64,000 bases of DNA, from assembly GCF_904846215.1 (NCBI RefSeq), contig NZ_CAJGZK010000007.1:88466-152465 (forward strand), read 5' to 3'. The notes beneath the pieces are model-generated. The model had not been told where the DNA came from and did no database searches. It worked only from the letters and a program-made list of their open reading frames with translations. The stretch comes from Psychrobacter glacincola (GTDB taxonomy: Bacteria > Pseudomonadota > Gammaproteobacteria > Pseudomonadales > Moraxellaceae). How positions within the stretch are numbered: the first letter of the stretch is position 1; each line of letters begins with the position of its first letter. Positions 47,531 to 57,850 of this stretch are shown here, piece after piece. Both the position numbers and the translations under genes were made by a program.

Positions 47531-48481
47531 ATGAAGGCTTTAAATAATGATGTACAGCGACCTAAAGTAAGTATGCCCAAATTCGTACGCGTAGGGGTTA
47601 CTGCGGCATTGGCAGTGGGCACTATTATGCTCGCGACGCAGCAAGCACAGGCGTTCTCAGCGCTTGCTATCGTTAATGGTATTACTGCAAATGGGGGTGT
47701 CGGGGTCAGTAAAGACATTCTGTATGGTGACGAGCCATTACAAGATTTGGATATTTATTATCCAAAGCCCTTAGCGCAGGCTATGAAAACCAATACCACT
47801 ATCAAACAAGAGTATCCGATGGTGGTATTTGTCCATGGCGGCTCTTGGGAGAGTGGTAATAAAGAGGAATATGCCTTTGTCGGGCAAAGTTTGGCGCAAG
47901 CAGGTTACGTGACGGCGGTGATTAATTATCGTAAAGCCCCTGAGCATGTCTATCCTGATTATGTCGAGGATACGGCGCAAGCGATTGCGTGGAGCTATAA
48001 AAATGCCAAGCGTTTTCATGCCAATCCAGAACGTTTCGCAGTCGTTGGTCATTCTGCGGGCGCGTTTAATGCTGTTGCTGCAATCGCCAATGAGGATTTT
48101 TTAAAGCCTTATGGTATTAAGCCAACAGATATCAGTGCAGTGATTGGTATTGCCGGTCCTTATAGTTATGACTTTCGTAAATTTAGTAGCGTCACCGCTT
48201 TTGCAGCCGACGCGACACCTGATGAGGTGATGCCAGATCGTCAAATAAAAGGTGCGCAGCCGCCATATTTATTATTGACTGCTGAAAAAGACAAAGTCGT
48301 CTATGCGACCAATACCATCAAAATGACACAGGCATTAAAGGCGGCAGGTGTTACCGTGCAGACAAGTGAGATTAAAGGCGCCAGTCATGCCACCAGTATT
48401 GGCGCGATGGCACCACCACTACGCTGGGTCAATGATGTACGTGCGCAAGTATTAAGTTATTTGGACAAAACCCTCAAATAG
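47531..48481 (+). CDS. Secreted alpha/beta hydrolase (esterase/carboxylesterase-like)
   Basis: A 316-residue exported protein. A signal peptide ends at about TQQAQA, so it is periplasmic or secreted. The hormone-sensitive-lipase-like oxyanion motif HGGSWESGNK is near residue 97 and the nucleophile elbow VVGHSAGAFNAVAAI near 176. The Asp in TAEKDKVVY and the His in GASHATSIG complete the triad. YRKAPEHVYPDYVED resembles the arylesterase/kynurenine-formamidase-like group. The substrate is unknown. AGGGA stands 7 bases before the ATG. It is a single gene followed by ibaG. Confidence 0.85.
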   Translation: MKALNNDVQRPKVSMPKFVRVGVTAALAVGTIMLATQQAQAFSALAIVNGITANGGVGVSKDILYGDEPLQDLDIYYPKPLAQAMKTNTTIKQEYPMVVFVHGGSWESGNKEEYAFVGQSLAQAGYVTAVINYRKAPEHVYPDYVEDTAQAIAWSYKNAKRFHANPERFAVVGHSAGAFNAVAAIANEDFLKPYGIKPTDISAVIGIAGPYSYDFRKFSSVTAFAADATPDEVMPDRQIKGAQPPYLLLTAEKDKVVYATNTIKMTQALKAAGVTVQTSEIKGASHATSIGAMAPPLRWVNDVRAQVLSYLDKTLK

Positions 48482-48642
48482 GGGGCCTCATTAATAAGTC
48501 TGGCATGGCTATTGTGTTTATTTAAGGCTAACAATGGTTATGCACCGTTGTGTAAGACAGTACTGTAAGATGGTCAAACTCTTGTTATAATGTCATCACT
48601 TTACCTCTATACCCTATCCAAAACCTTAAGGCAGAATATTCT

Positions 48643-48894
48643 ATGAGCATGAACGCTGACGATTTGATTGCATTTTTACAAACGCATTTTCCGGATGCCT
48701 TTATTCAAGCTGCCAATCAAGGAACTAAGTTTGATGTGCGTGTGGTTGATGCCAGTTTTGAGGGCAAACGCGCCGTGCAGCGTCAGCAAGCAGTTTATGC
48801 TTTGGTCAATGATAAAATTGCCAGTGGCGATATTCATGCGCTCAATATTCAAGCGTTAACGCCTGCTGAATGGGATGTTCAATCGCAAGGCTAG
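48643..48894 (+). CDS. ibaG: BolA-family protein IbaG
   Basis: An 83-residue BolA-type protein. FDVRVVDASFEGKRAVQRQQAVYALV carries the class II helix-turn-helix-like motif, and DIHALNIQALTP ends the domain. IbaG proteins bind monothiol glutaredoxins with a 2Fe-2S cluster, and in E. coli they affect acid tolerance and envelope. The invariant metal-binding His is seen in DIHAL. Immediately upstream of murA on the same strand, the usual proteobacterial order. AAGGCAGA stands before the ATG; a second ATG lies two codons on. Confidence 0.92.
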   Translation: MSMNADDLIAFLQTHFPDAFIQAANQGTKFDVRVVDASFEGKRAVQRQQAVYALVNDKIASGDIHALNIQALTPAEWDVQSQG

Positions 48895-49002
48895 AGTTAG
48901 AGTAGTTCGCTTCTTATTTACGACTGGATTGTTTATTGTGAGCAAGTATTTTTGCCACTGATAAGCGATTCGGTTTTTCATTGTTTTTATACTTATCGTT
49001 AG

Positions 49003-50283
<1,281 letters not shown>

Positions 50284-50430
50284 TATGGCTTCTTAAAACT
50301 TGTAACGTCAGTAAGGAGTAATACTGGTGTTATAATTTTAAAATAATTTTAAAGCCCAGCGTGATATTATTAAAAATGCCCTTTAGCGGCGACAACTTTC
50401 AGCACCATCAGCACACGGACCAGCGTTACT

Positions 50431-51126
50431 ATGACTGAAGCAACCAACAGCTTACCAACCAGTGGTTTATTAAACGAAGTAAATGATGAGTTTTCAGGCT
50501 TAACACTGGCGTTATCGAAGGGTCGTATCTTAGATGAGACGATGCCACTTTTGCGTGCCGCTGGTGTTGAATTATTGGAAGACCCTGAAGCCTCACGCAA
50601 GCTTATTTTTCCAACCTCAAACCCCAATGTTCGCGTATTGATTTTACGCGCAAGCGATGTGCCCACCTATGTAGAGCACGGCGCCGCGGACTTTGGTGTG
50701 GCGGGTAAAGATGTGTTGCTTGAGCATGGTGCCAATCATGTTTATGAATTATTAGATCTAAAAATTGCTCAGTGTAAGCTCATGACCGCTGGTGTGAAAG
50801 ATGTGCCATTACCAAATCGTCGCCTTCGCATTGCCACCAAATACGTCAATGTCGCTCGTGCTTACTTTGCAAGCCAAGGTCAGCAAGTCGATGTGATTAA
50901 GCTGTACGGCTCAATGGAGCTTGCGCCTTTGGTCGGTTTGGGTGATTTGATAGTCGATGTCGTTGATACGGGCAATACCCTACGCGCCAATGGACTTGAA
51001 GCACGCGATCATATCTGTGATGTCTCATCCCGTCTGATTGTCAATCAAGTCAGCTATAAGCGCAAGTTTGCACTGCTTGAGCCTATTTTGGATAGCTTTA
51101 AAAACAGCATCAGCAGCGCTTCATAA
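50431..51126 (+). CDS. hisG: ATP phosphoribosyltransferase HisG, short form
   Basis: A 231-residue short-form HisG, which joins ATP and PRPP in the first step of histidine synthesis. Motifs are [62 protein letters not shown] and the PRPP loop [13 protein letters not shown]. It lacks the C-terminal regulatory domain of the long form. In known cases the short form needs HisZ as partner for activity and feedback; hisZ is not in this window. The ribosome site is weak. A hairpin terminator follows, so it is probably transcribed apart from hisD-hisC. Confidence 0.95.
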   Translation: MTEATNSLPTSGLLNEVNDEFSGLTLALSKGRILDETMPLLRAAGVELLEDPEASRKLIFPTSNPNVRVLILRASDVPTYVEHGAADFGVAGKDVLLEHGANHVYELLDLKIAQCKLMTAGVKDVPLPNRRLRIATKYVNVARAYFASQGQQVDVIKLYGSMELAPLVGLGDLIVDVVDTGNTLRANGLEARDHICDVSSRLIVNQVSYKRKFALLEPILDSFKNSISSAS

Positions 51127-51189
51127 ATCAGTGCATGATGGTGCCTTATCATAGATTGATAATATCAAGTATGGTCATACAAAATTCCA

Positions 51190-51236
51190 AACCAGTTTAA
51201 CGCGCTAAGGAGAACATAGCGTGCTAAACTGGTTTT
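51190..51236 (+). terminator. Terminator of hisG
   Basis: The long hairpin has outer arms AACCAGTTTA / TAAACTGGTT and inner GCGCTA / TAGCG, with a purine-rich loop and a TTTTATTG tail. It sits in the 385-base hisG-hisD gap together with palindromic copy 8. Confidence 0.8.
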
Positions 51237-51303
51237 ATTGTATTTGCTTGCCAGCGAATAAAAGCACCGTATAATCTGAACAAGATCAGTATAAGTAAGC
51301 GGG

Positions 51304-51451
51304 TATAGTTGATTCATTTTAAAAACGATACAGTGCTATTGGCTATAAATTTTTTGCAGCCTCTGTCACGCCTGCGAACAGCAAGCAAGAAAAAATTATA
51401 GCCAATAGCACGTTATTACAATCGTAGCGCTTTTATTTTGAACTGACTATA
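51304..51451 (-). repeat. Interspersed palindromic element, copy 8 (mosaic)
   Basis: 148 bp, TATAGTTGAT to GACTATA. Arms GTGCTATTGGCTATAA and TTATAGCCAATAGCAC pair perfectly over 16 bp but differ in sequence from all other copies. The centre is CACGCCTGCGA. The outer parts mix the two subtypes. It ends 60 bases before the hisD start. Confidence 0.85.
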
Positions 51452-51511
51452 TGTAAGCCCTCATATTATCCCTTTTACCGCCGTATCTATGCTCAAATAT
51501 AGGACAAAGCC

Positions 51512-52810
51512 ATGCGCCAATTAAGTACGCAAGACGCCGATTTTGACAGTCAGTTGACAGAGTTGCTTGCTTTTGAAACCGTTAATGATGCCGATTTACT
51601 CAAAACGGTAGATGACATCATTGCAAAAGTACGCCATGGCGGCGATAGGGTGGTTCTAGAATTGACACAGCAGTTTGATCAACATCCAGCAACGACAATA
51701 CAAGCTTTGGAGTTGTCTCAAGAGGCGCTCGCTGAGGCATTTATCAATCTTGACGATGTCGTGAAGACGGCTTTGACCACAGCGGCGACGCGCGTACAGA
51801 ATTTTCATGAGCGCCAAATACAAGAGACATGGCAGTATGAAGATGAGCTCGGCAATCGCTTGGGTCAAAAGGTCACAGCACTTGATCGCGTCGGTATTTA
51901 TGTGCCGGGCGGTTTGGCATCTTATCCATCATCGGTATTGATGAATGCTATCCCTGCCAAAGTTGCTGGCGTCAAAGAGGTGATTATGGTCGTGCCCGCT
52001 CCAAAGGGTGTATTAAATCCTCTGGTACTGGCAGCTGCTCATTTAGCAAAAGTCGATCGGGTCTTCACTATTGGCGGCGCACAGGCAGTTGCCGCATTGG
52101 CATATGGCACTGAGACCATTCCAGCGGTAGATAAAATCACTGGACCGGGCAATAAGTATGTTGCTGCTGCCAAACGCGCGGTATTTGGTCAAGTGGGTAT
52201 CGATATGATTGCCGGTCCATCTGAGGTACTGGTTTATGCAGAAGGCGAGGCACAAGACTGTGCTGATTGGCTTGCGATGGATTTATTGTCACAGGCAGAG
52301 CATGACCGTATTGCTCAAGCGATTTTTGTGACCACCAGCGAAAAGCAGCTTAAAGAAGTCGCTATTGAAATTGAAAAAGCCTTGGCTAAATTGCCCAAGG
52401 CGGATATCGCTCGTGATTCATTAAAAAATCGTGGCGCGCTTATCTTGGTCAAAGACCGCGAGGAAGGTATGGCGGTGATCAATCGCGTCGCGCCTGAGCA
52501 TTTGGAGTTATCTGTTGATAATCCTGATGCGCTGCTTGATAGTATCCGTCACGCGGGTGCTATCTTTATGGGACGTCATACGCCAGAGGCAATCGGTGAC
52601 TACTGTGCAGGACCGAACCATGTGCTACCGACATCGGGTACGGCGCGTTTTTCGTCACCGCTTGGTGTGTATGACTTCCAAAAGAAATCCTCTATTATTT
52701 ATTGTTCTGAGACTGGTAGTAAGCCTCTCGCGCAGACGGCTGATATTTTAGCGCAACATGAGGACTTAGAAGCCCATGCGCGTTCAGCCCGCTATCGCTA
52801 TAAGTCTTAG
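51512..52810 (+). CDS. hisD: Histidinol dehydrogenase
   Basis: A 432-residue zinc enzyme for the last two steps of histidine synthesis (histidinol to histidine with two NAD). Clear marks are DRVGIYVPGGLASYPSSVLM, IGGAQAVAALAYGTETIP...DKITGPGNKYV, LLSQAEHD, NRVAPEHLEL and GPNHVLPTSGTARFSSPLGV with the zinc and substrate His and Asp residues. AGGA stands 7 bases before the ATG. It is followed by hisC after 72 bases on the same strand. Palindromic copy 8 and the hisG terminator separate it from hisG. Confidence 0.96.
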   Translation: MRQLSTQDADFDSQLTELLAFETVNDADLLKTVDDIIAKVRHGGDRVVLELTQQFDQHPATTIQALELSQEALAEAFINLDDVVKTALTTAATRVQNFHERQIQETWQYEDELGNRLGQKVTALDRVGIYVPGGLASYPSSVLMNAIPAKVAGVKEVIMVVPAPKGVLNPLVLAAAHLAKVDRVFTIGGAQAVAALAYGTETIPAVDKITGPGNKYVAAAKRAVFGQVGIDMIAGPSEVLVYAEGEAQDCADWLAMDLLSQAEHDRIAQAIFVTTSEKQLKEVAIEIEKALAKLPKADIARDSLKNRGALILVKDREEGMAVINRVAPEHLELSVDNPDALLDSIRHAGAIFMGRHTPEAIGDYCAGPNHVLPTSGTARFSSPLGVYDFQKKSSIIYCSETGSKPLAQTADILAQHEDLEAHARSARYRYKS

Positions 52811-52882
52811 TCTTGTCATAACAATTTTTACAATAACAGCTTTTATAAATAGCCGCCTCTGTGATTAATAGTAGGATAGTTT

Positions 52883-54016
52883 ATGAGTGAGTCAAAGATA
52901 GATACCAGACTTTGGTCATCTAAAGCGCGTAATTTATCGCCGTATGTTCCTGGCGAGCAGCCTCAGCATGACGATTTGTGCAAGTTAAACACCAATGAAA
53001 ATCCATTTCCACCTTCACCAAAAGTCGGTGAGGCGATTACCAAAGTTCTAGCGCAGCAAGCGGATGATTTGCGTTTGTATCCTGCACCTGAGTCTGAAGA
53101 ATTGCGCGGTGCATTGGCAGCGCTTTATGATCTTGACATGAATCAAGTGTTCGTTGGTAATGGCTCCGATGAAGTATTGGCGCTAGTATTTGCCAGTTTT
53201 TTCTTAAAAGAGCGCCCTATTTTAGCACCTGATATCAGTTACAGTTTTTATCCAGTTTATGCCAATACCTTTGGGATAGAGCTGGTACAGATACCATTAG
53301 AAGCAGATTTTAGTATCAGTCCTGATGCCTATCGTAGGCCTTGTAGCGGTATAGTTATTGCTAATCCGAATGCACCAACCGGTTTATTATTGTCGCTTGC
53401 TGACATCCGTAAGCTTGCAGGCGAGCACTCAAACTCAGTGATTGTGATTGATGAAGCTTATATTGACTTTGCTCAGTACGAGGAGGGAAGTGCAGATTCT
53501 CAGGTGTCAGCCGTTAGCCTCATCAATGAGTTTGATAATTTACTGGTGACGCAAACCTTTTCAAAATCACGCTCGCTCGCTGGATTGCGTGTCGGTATGG
53601 CGTTTGGTAGTGCCTCATTGATTGAAGCATTGACACGTATGAAAAATAGCTTTAACAGCTATCCGCTAGATAAGTTGGCACAAGCTGGTGCGATGGCCAG
53701 TATTTTAGATGTTGCATACTTTGAGCAAGCTCGCCAGCAAGTCATTGATTTGCGCACATCGTTGACTGCTGAGTTAACGGCATTGGGTTATGACGTACTG
53801 CCATCGCATGCCAATTTTGTCTTTGCGCGTCCTCATGATGGTGCTGCCAGTCAAGTAGCAAACGTATTACGTGAGCAAGGTATCATCGTTCGTCATTTTG
53901 ATAAACCACGTATTAATGAGTATTTGCGTATTACGATCGGTACGCCCGCACAGCATGAGCGTCTAATTAATGCATTAAAAGCGCTGCAAGCAGTGGCGGA
54001 TGTCGAGGTGAGCTGA
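52883..54016 (+). CDS. hisC: Histidinol-phosphate aminotransferase
   Basis: A 377-residue PLP-dependent class I/II aminotransferase that converts imidazole-acetol phosphate to histidinol phosphate. LNTNENPFPPSP is the typical opening, and IANPNAPTGLLLSL and VIDEAYIDFAQ carry the PLP Asn and Asp. QTFSKSRSLAGLRVGMAFG holds the Schiff-base Lys, and YLRITIGTPAQHERL contains the substrate-carboxylate Arg. AGGAT precedes the ATG. Second gene of hisDC; a terminator and palindromic copy 9 follow. Confidence 0.95.
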   Translation: MSESKIDTRLWSSKARNLSPYVPGEQPQHDDLCKLNTNENPFPPSPKVGEAITKVLAQQADDLRLYPAPESEELRGALAALYDLDMNQVFVGNGSDEVLALVFASFFLKERPILAPDISYSFYPVYANTFGIELVQIPLEADFSISPDAYRRPCSGIVIANPNAPTGLLLSLADIRKLAGEHSNSVIVIDEAYIDFAQYEEGSADSQVSAVSLINEFDNLLVTQTFSKSRSLAGLRVGMAFGSASLIEALTRMKNSFNSYPLDKLAQAGAMASILDVAYFEQARQQVIDLRTSLTAELTALGYDVLPSHANFVFARPHDGAASQVANVLREQGIIVRHFDKPRINEYLRITIGTPAQHERLINALKALQAVADVEVS

Positions 54017-54055
54017 TATTTAGCTTCAGTGTAATTTTGAAGTGGAATAATATTC

Positions 54056-54192
54056 TATAGTCAAAATACCCTAAAAACGCTACGGTACTGCGGGTATAAT
54101 TTTTTGCAGCCTCTGTCTGCGTAGGCACAGCAAGCAAGAAAAATTGATACCCGCCGTACATAATGTGTCGATATTACTTTTCATTGACTACA
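54056..54192 (-). repeat. Interspersed palindromic element, copy 9
   Basis: 137 bp, TATAGTC to a degenerate GACTACA. Arms are GTACTGCGGGTATAA and GATACCCGCCGTAC. The centre is CTGCGTAGGC between CTGT and ACAG. Same subtype as copies 1 and 3, opposite orientation. It lies between hisC and its terminator. Confidence 0.86.
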
Positions 54193-54201
54193 CGTACTAA
54201 G

Positions 54202-54237
54202 AAAAGCCTGCTAATGTGATGTTAACAGGCTTTTTTT
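54202..54237 (+). terminator. Terminator after hisDC
   Basis: The stem AAAAGCCTGCTAA / TTAACAGGCTTTT has one mismatch, a 7-base loop and a run of T. It may also stop the convergent pabB transcript. Confidence 0.85.
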
Positions 54238-54267
54238 GGCGCTTTAAGATGTCTTTAAATATAAAGC

Positions 54268-55950
54268 TTAATAGTTAGCAAGGACAGATAGTAGGTTACC
54301 AACTTTATCGAGACATTCTTGATATTCAGCATCGCAGTCAGAAGCAACGGTGATGCCGCCGCCTGCCCATAAACTGACTTGTTTGCTATTATATGCTGTG
54401 CTGGTCGCTTGCAATGTACGAATCAGTACATTCCACTGACCACTGCCATCAAAGTTCATATAGCCCATAGTACCGCAGTAAGCCCCGCGCGGCGCGACTT
54501 CTAATTCTGAAATAATCTCCACCGCGCGTTTCTTTGGCGTACCAGTAATAGAACCTGCAGGCAAACAGCCGAATAACACACTTAACGGATGAGTATCTGT
54601 CTTTAGCTCGGCAGTAATGGTGCTGACCATATGATGAACATTACTAAAGCTTTCAATCGCAAATAGCTGTGGCACTTTCACGCTACCGATTTTGGCATAT
54701 TTACCCAAGTCATTACGCAACAAGTCCACAATCATGACGTTTTCGGCACGGTCTTTTTCGCTATCGATTAACTGCTGCTTATAATTATTATCTTGTTCGG
54801 TTGTTAAGCCACGCGGCATCGTGCCTTTAATCGGTTTGGTACGTATATGATGCTTACCTGTTTTATTGTTTTTGCTAAAGGTAAAAAACAGTTCAGGCGA
54901 ACAGCTGAGTAATTCAAACTGACAGTTTGACGTATCTGTTTGGCTTTTATAATCAAAAGTATTAGTCGCTACATATCCTGCAAAGGGCGCTTGAGTATTA
55001 GCGTGCAAAGCAGGTAAATAGTCGATGAGGCTTATGTCTGATTTATCGTCATAAGCGCTTAAATAGCCATTCCATAATTGAGTCAAATTGATTTGATAAC
55101 AATCGCCTTGCTGTAAGTAGTTTTGCGTTTGATGAAACGCCTGCTGATAATGCTGCTTACTCCACTGAGCTTCTAGTAATAAAGGTAGCGTTTTATTCGC
55201 TCGTTTTTTAGTTGCACCTTCATTTAATAGGTGATTATCCAAACTATCTAAATAAGATATCAGCACTGCGACTAATGAATTTGTCTCCTGCTGAACTGAG
55301 CTGTTATCGGGATTACTATCATTAGTTACCTTTAGCTGCCAGATTTTTTGCTCAGCGTTTGCCATTAGATAAATATCATAATGTCCTAGTAGCGCACAGG
55401 GCTGTGCTGCCCGCTCAATATTGGCGGTTGGACTGAGCTCATGAGCCGTCATGTCATAGCCGATGAAACCTATCAATCCATGATGATAATGCGGCAGCTG
55501 ATTATCCTGATTTATTGAGAGTGAGTCATCGTTATTGTTGTTATTGTCATAAGCTTGACTGTAGGCAATCAATTCGTCCTGCCAGTCGCTATAACTGATA
55601 TATCTTGTGGCAGCTGCGCTATCACTGGCATTATTGCTATAAAGGGCAACATTTCCACGGCATATTTTTTTGACTTTATAAAGACCTACCTGCTTAGCGG
55701 AATACGGTGTTTCATCAGCCACAGGATAAACACACCAGCTCGTCTTTGGTAATAAGCCAATGACTGCTTGCCCGTCATTATTGAGCCAAATCAATTGCCA
55801 ATTTGCCGTATTATCCTGCTCTAGCAAATGTCGCTGTAGTTGCGGCATCAACTCTGTGGCAGATAAGTCACCAAATCGCCAGCTCGTTTTGCTAGCTGGC
55901 GGTAGGGTAGAGTCTGTCTGTGCCATGATATCAGAAGGTAGTACAACCAT
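54268..55950 (-). CDS. pabB: Aminodeoxychorismate synthase component I (PabB-like)
   Basis: A 560-residue chorismate-binding enzyme. With a glutamine amidotransferase it makes 4-amino-4-deoxychorismate for folate. The C-terminal catalytic part has FELLSCSPELFF, TKPIKGTMPRG with the PabB-type catalytic Lys, AENVMIVDLLRNDLG, and LPAGSITGTPKKRAVEIISELE. The N-terminal half is a diverged binding domain with an Asn/Asp/Ser-rich insertion, making it about 100 residues longer than E. coli PabB. TrpE is the main alternative; the PIKGT motif and lone context favour PabB. Its start lies 4 bases past the fabB stop; ATG 55926 is another possibility. Confidence 0.88.
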   Translation of the reverse strand: MVVLPSDIMAQTDSTLPPASKTSWRFGDLSATELMPQLQRHLLEQDNTANWQLIWLNNDGQAVIGLLPKTSWCVYPVADETPYSAKQVGLYKVKKICRGNVALYSNNASDSAAATRYISYSDWQDELIAYSQAYDNNNNNDDSLSINQDNQLPHYHHGLIGFIGYDMTAHELSPTANIERAAQPCALLGHYDIYLMANAEQKIWQLKVTNDSNPDNSSVQQETNSLVAVLISYLDSLDNHLLNEGATKKRANKTLPLLLEAQWSKQHYQQAFHQTQNYLQQGDCYQINLTQLWNGYLSAYDDKSDISLIDYLPALHANTQAPFAGYVATNTFDYKSQTDTSNCQFELLSCSPELFFTFSKNNKTGKHHIRTKPIKGTMPRGLTTEQDNNYKQQLIDSEKDRAENVMIVDLLRNDLGKYAKIGSVKVPQLFAIESFSNVHHMVSTITAELKTDTHPLSVLFGCLPAGSITGTPKKRAVEIISELEVAPRGAYCGTMGYMNFDGSGQWNVLIRTLQATSTAYNSKQVSLWAGGGITVASDCDAEYQECLDKVGNLLSVLANY

Positions 55951-55953
55951 AGC

Positions 55954-57189
55954 CTAGGCATCAAACTTTTTGATGATTAATGTCGCGTTGGTACCGCCAA
56001 AGCCAAAGCTATTGCTCATAAGCGTTTCAAGCTTAACCTCACGCTTTTCAGTGACGATATCAAAGCCTTTGGCAGCCGGATCTAATTCTGTAATATTGAT
56101 ACTTGGGGCGATAAAGCTATCTTGTAGCATCAGTAGGCAATAAATCAGCTCTTGCGCACCGACCGCACCCAAGCTATGTCCTGTCATGGATTTGGTTGAG
56201 CTAATCGCAGGGACTTTACTGATGTCATTATCAAATACTTTGGCAATGGCTTTAAGCTCTGTGATGTCCCCAAGTGGCGTGCTGGTACCGTGGCTATTGA
56301 TATAATCCACGCTTTCTAAACCAGCTTCAGCAAGTGCCAGCTTCATACAGCGTACTGCGCCTTCACCGCTTGGTGCGACCATTTCTGCGCCATCAGAGCT
56401 GGCACCATAACCGACGATTTCAGCTAAAATATTGGCACCGCGTGCTTGGGCATGTTCTAAGCTTTCAACCACCACCATCGCACCGCCCGCAGCAATGACA
56501 AAACCGTCACGGTCTTTATCATAAGCCCTTGAGGCAAGCTCTGGGGTATCATTATATTGAGTACTGACTGCGCCCATGGCATCAAACATACAAGACTGGG
56601 TCCAGTGTTCTGCTTCACTACCACCAGCGAGTATCACATCCGCTTTACCCAACTGAATCAGCTCGGCAGCATGACCGATACAATGCGTCGAGGTTGCACA
56701 AGCTGAGGTCAACGAGTATGAGATGCCTTGTATTTTTAGACCGGTAGCAAGTGCCGCTGATACTGAGCTGCCCATCGTTTTTGGTACTGCCATCGCACCA
56801 ACGCCGCGCAGCCCTTTTTCTCGCATGGCGTCTATTGCATTGGCGATATTTTCTGTTGACGCGCCACCTGAGCTGGCGACTACGCCCACACGAGGGTTAT
56901 TATTGATGGTTTCCAAAGAGAGTCCAGCGTGCTCAATTGCACTCAATGCACTAACATAAGCATAAAGGCTTGCGTCACTAAAAAACCGTTTTAGTTTGCG
57001 GTCAATAGCCGAGGTATCAAGCTGTGAGTGATCAATACTGCCGCTGACCTGTGATTTGAACTCGTGCTCAGCATAAGAGTCGTTAAATGTGATGCCAGAG
57101 CGTCCTTGTTTAAGAGCCTCTGTGACAGTAGCCAAATCATGTCCGATACAAGAGACAATCCCTGCTCCAGTGATAACAACGCGGCGCAT
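55954..57189 (-). CDS. fabB: Beta-ketoacyl-ACP synthase I-type (FabB)
   Basis: A 411-residue condensing enzyme that elongates acyl-ACP with malonyl-ACP. The active-site Cys164 is in [12 protein letters not shown], with His in [11 protein letters not shown] and His in [11 protein letters not shown]; this Cys-His-His set defines KAS I/II. The opening [15 protein letters not shown] and the closing [12 protein letters not shown] resemble FabB more than FabF. AGGAA stands before the ATG. It is directly followed by pabB with a 3-base gap, so the two are co-transcribed and probably coupled, an unusual pairing of fatty-acid and folate genes. Confidence 0.93.
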   Translation of the reverse strand: MRRVVITGAGIVSCIGHDLATVTEALKQGRSGITFNDSYAEHEFKSQVSGSIDHSQLDTSAIDRKLKRFFSDASLYAYVSALSAIEHAGLSLETINNNPRVGVVASSGGASTENIANAIDAMREKGLRGVGAMAVPKTMGSSVSAALATGLKIQGISYSLTSACATSTHCIGHAAELIQLGKADVILAGGSEAEHWTQSCMFDAMGAVSTQYNDTPELASRAYDKDRDGFVIAAGGAMVVVESLEHAQARGANILAEIVGYGASSDGAEMVAPSGEGAVRCMKLALAEAGLESVDYINSHGTSTPLGDITELKAIAKVFDNDISKVPAISSTKSMTGHSLGAVGAQELIYCLLMLQDSFIAPSINITELDPAAKGFDIVTEKREVKLETLMSNSFGFGGTNATLIIKKFDA

Positions 57190-57850
57190 ACAATATTCCT
57201 TATTAGTAATGATTTTTGATAATTACTTTTAATCATCGTTCTCAAATATCTATCTTTACCATATCACGTCACACCTCTCTATCTCTGATAATAAATGTGT
57301 TGTTATATCAAGGCATCTAAATGCTAGAAGCAGCCTCTAGCATTATCATCGATTCATAATAGGATAGATAAAGAGTGCGGGTAAATAATGGTACAAGTGT
57401 ACTTTGAATTATGGCATATGATAGCGTATCGAGGTGGCAAAATGTTTGAGCAAATGCAAAATAATCATAAAACTTGGCCGATTAACCATCATTGTTATTC
57501 TATAGCTTTTGTAGTTTATTCTTAAGAGATAGATGATGAGGACAATGCACGTCATGGTACAAAATTTTTTAATATCAACTGATGCAATAACTTGACTATG
57601 ATGGTTAAGTGATCATCGACTAATGACACTTTTAGATACAAAAGGGCTGATAGCGATAACATTGTTCGCACTGACACTCACAGTAGGGGTTCGCTAGAAT
57701 GGCAAGCAGCGTACTACTATATAAGCAAGGCTATTATAGCAGCACTTTAATTAATGGTGCTTTAATACCCAGTACTTTAACCACGGTTACTTTATAACAG
57801 TTACTTTACAACAAATACTTTATAACAGACATCATATTAAGGATATTAAG
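57190..57850. other. Divergent gap between fabB and ecsC, with an imperfect tandem repeat
   Basis: 661 AT-rich bases with no recognised gene. From about 57742 to 57830 a degenerate repeat of roughly 14-16 bases recurs five or six times around ACTTTA (clearest as TTACTTTATAACAG, TTACTTTACAACA, ATACTTTATAACAG), ending just upstream of the ecsC ribosome site. Promoters for both genes must lie here. Confidence 0.5.
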
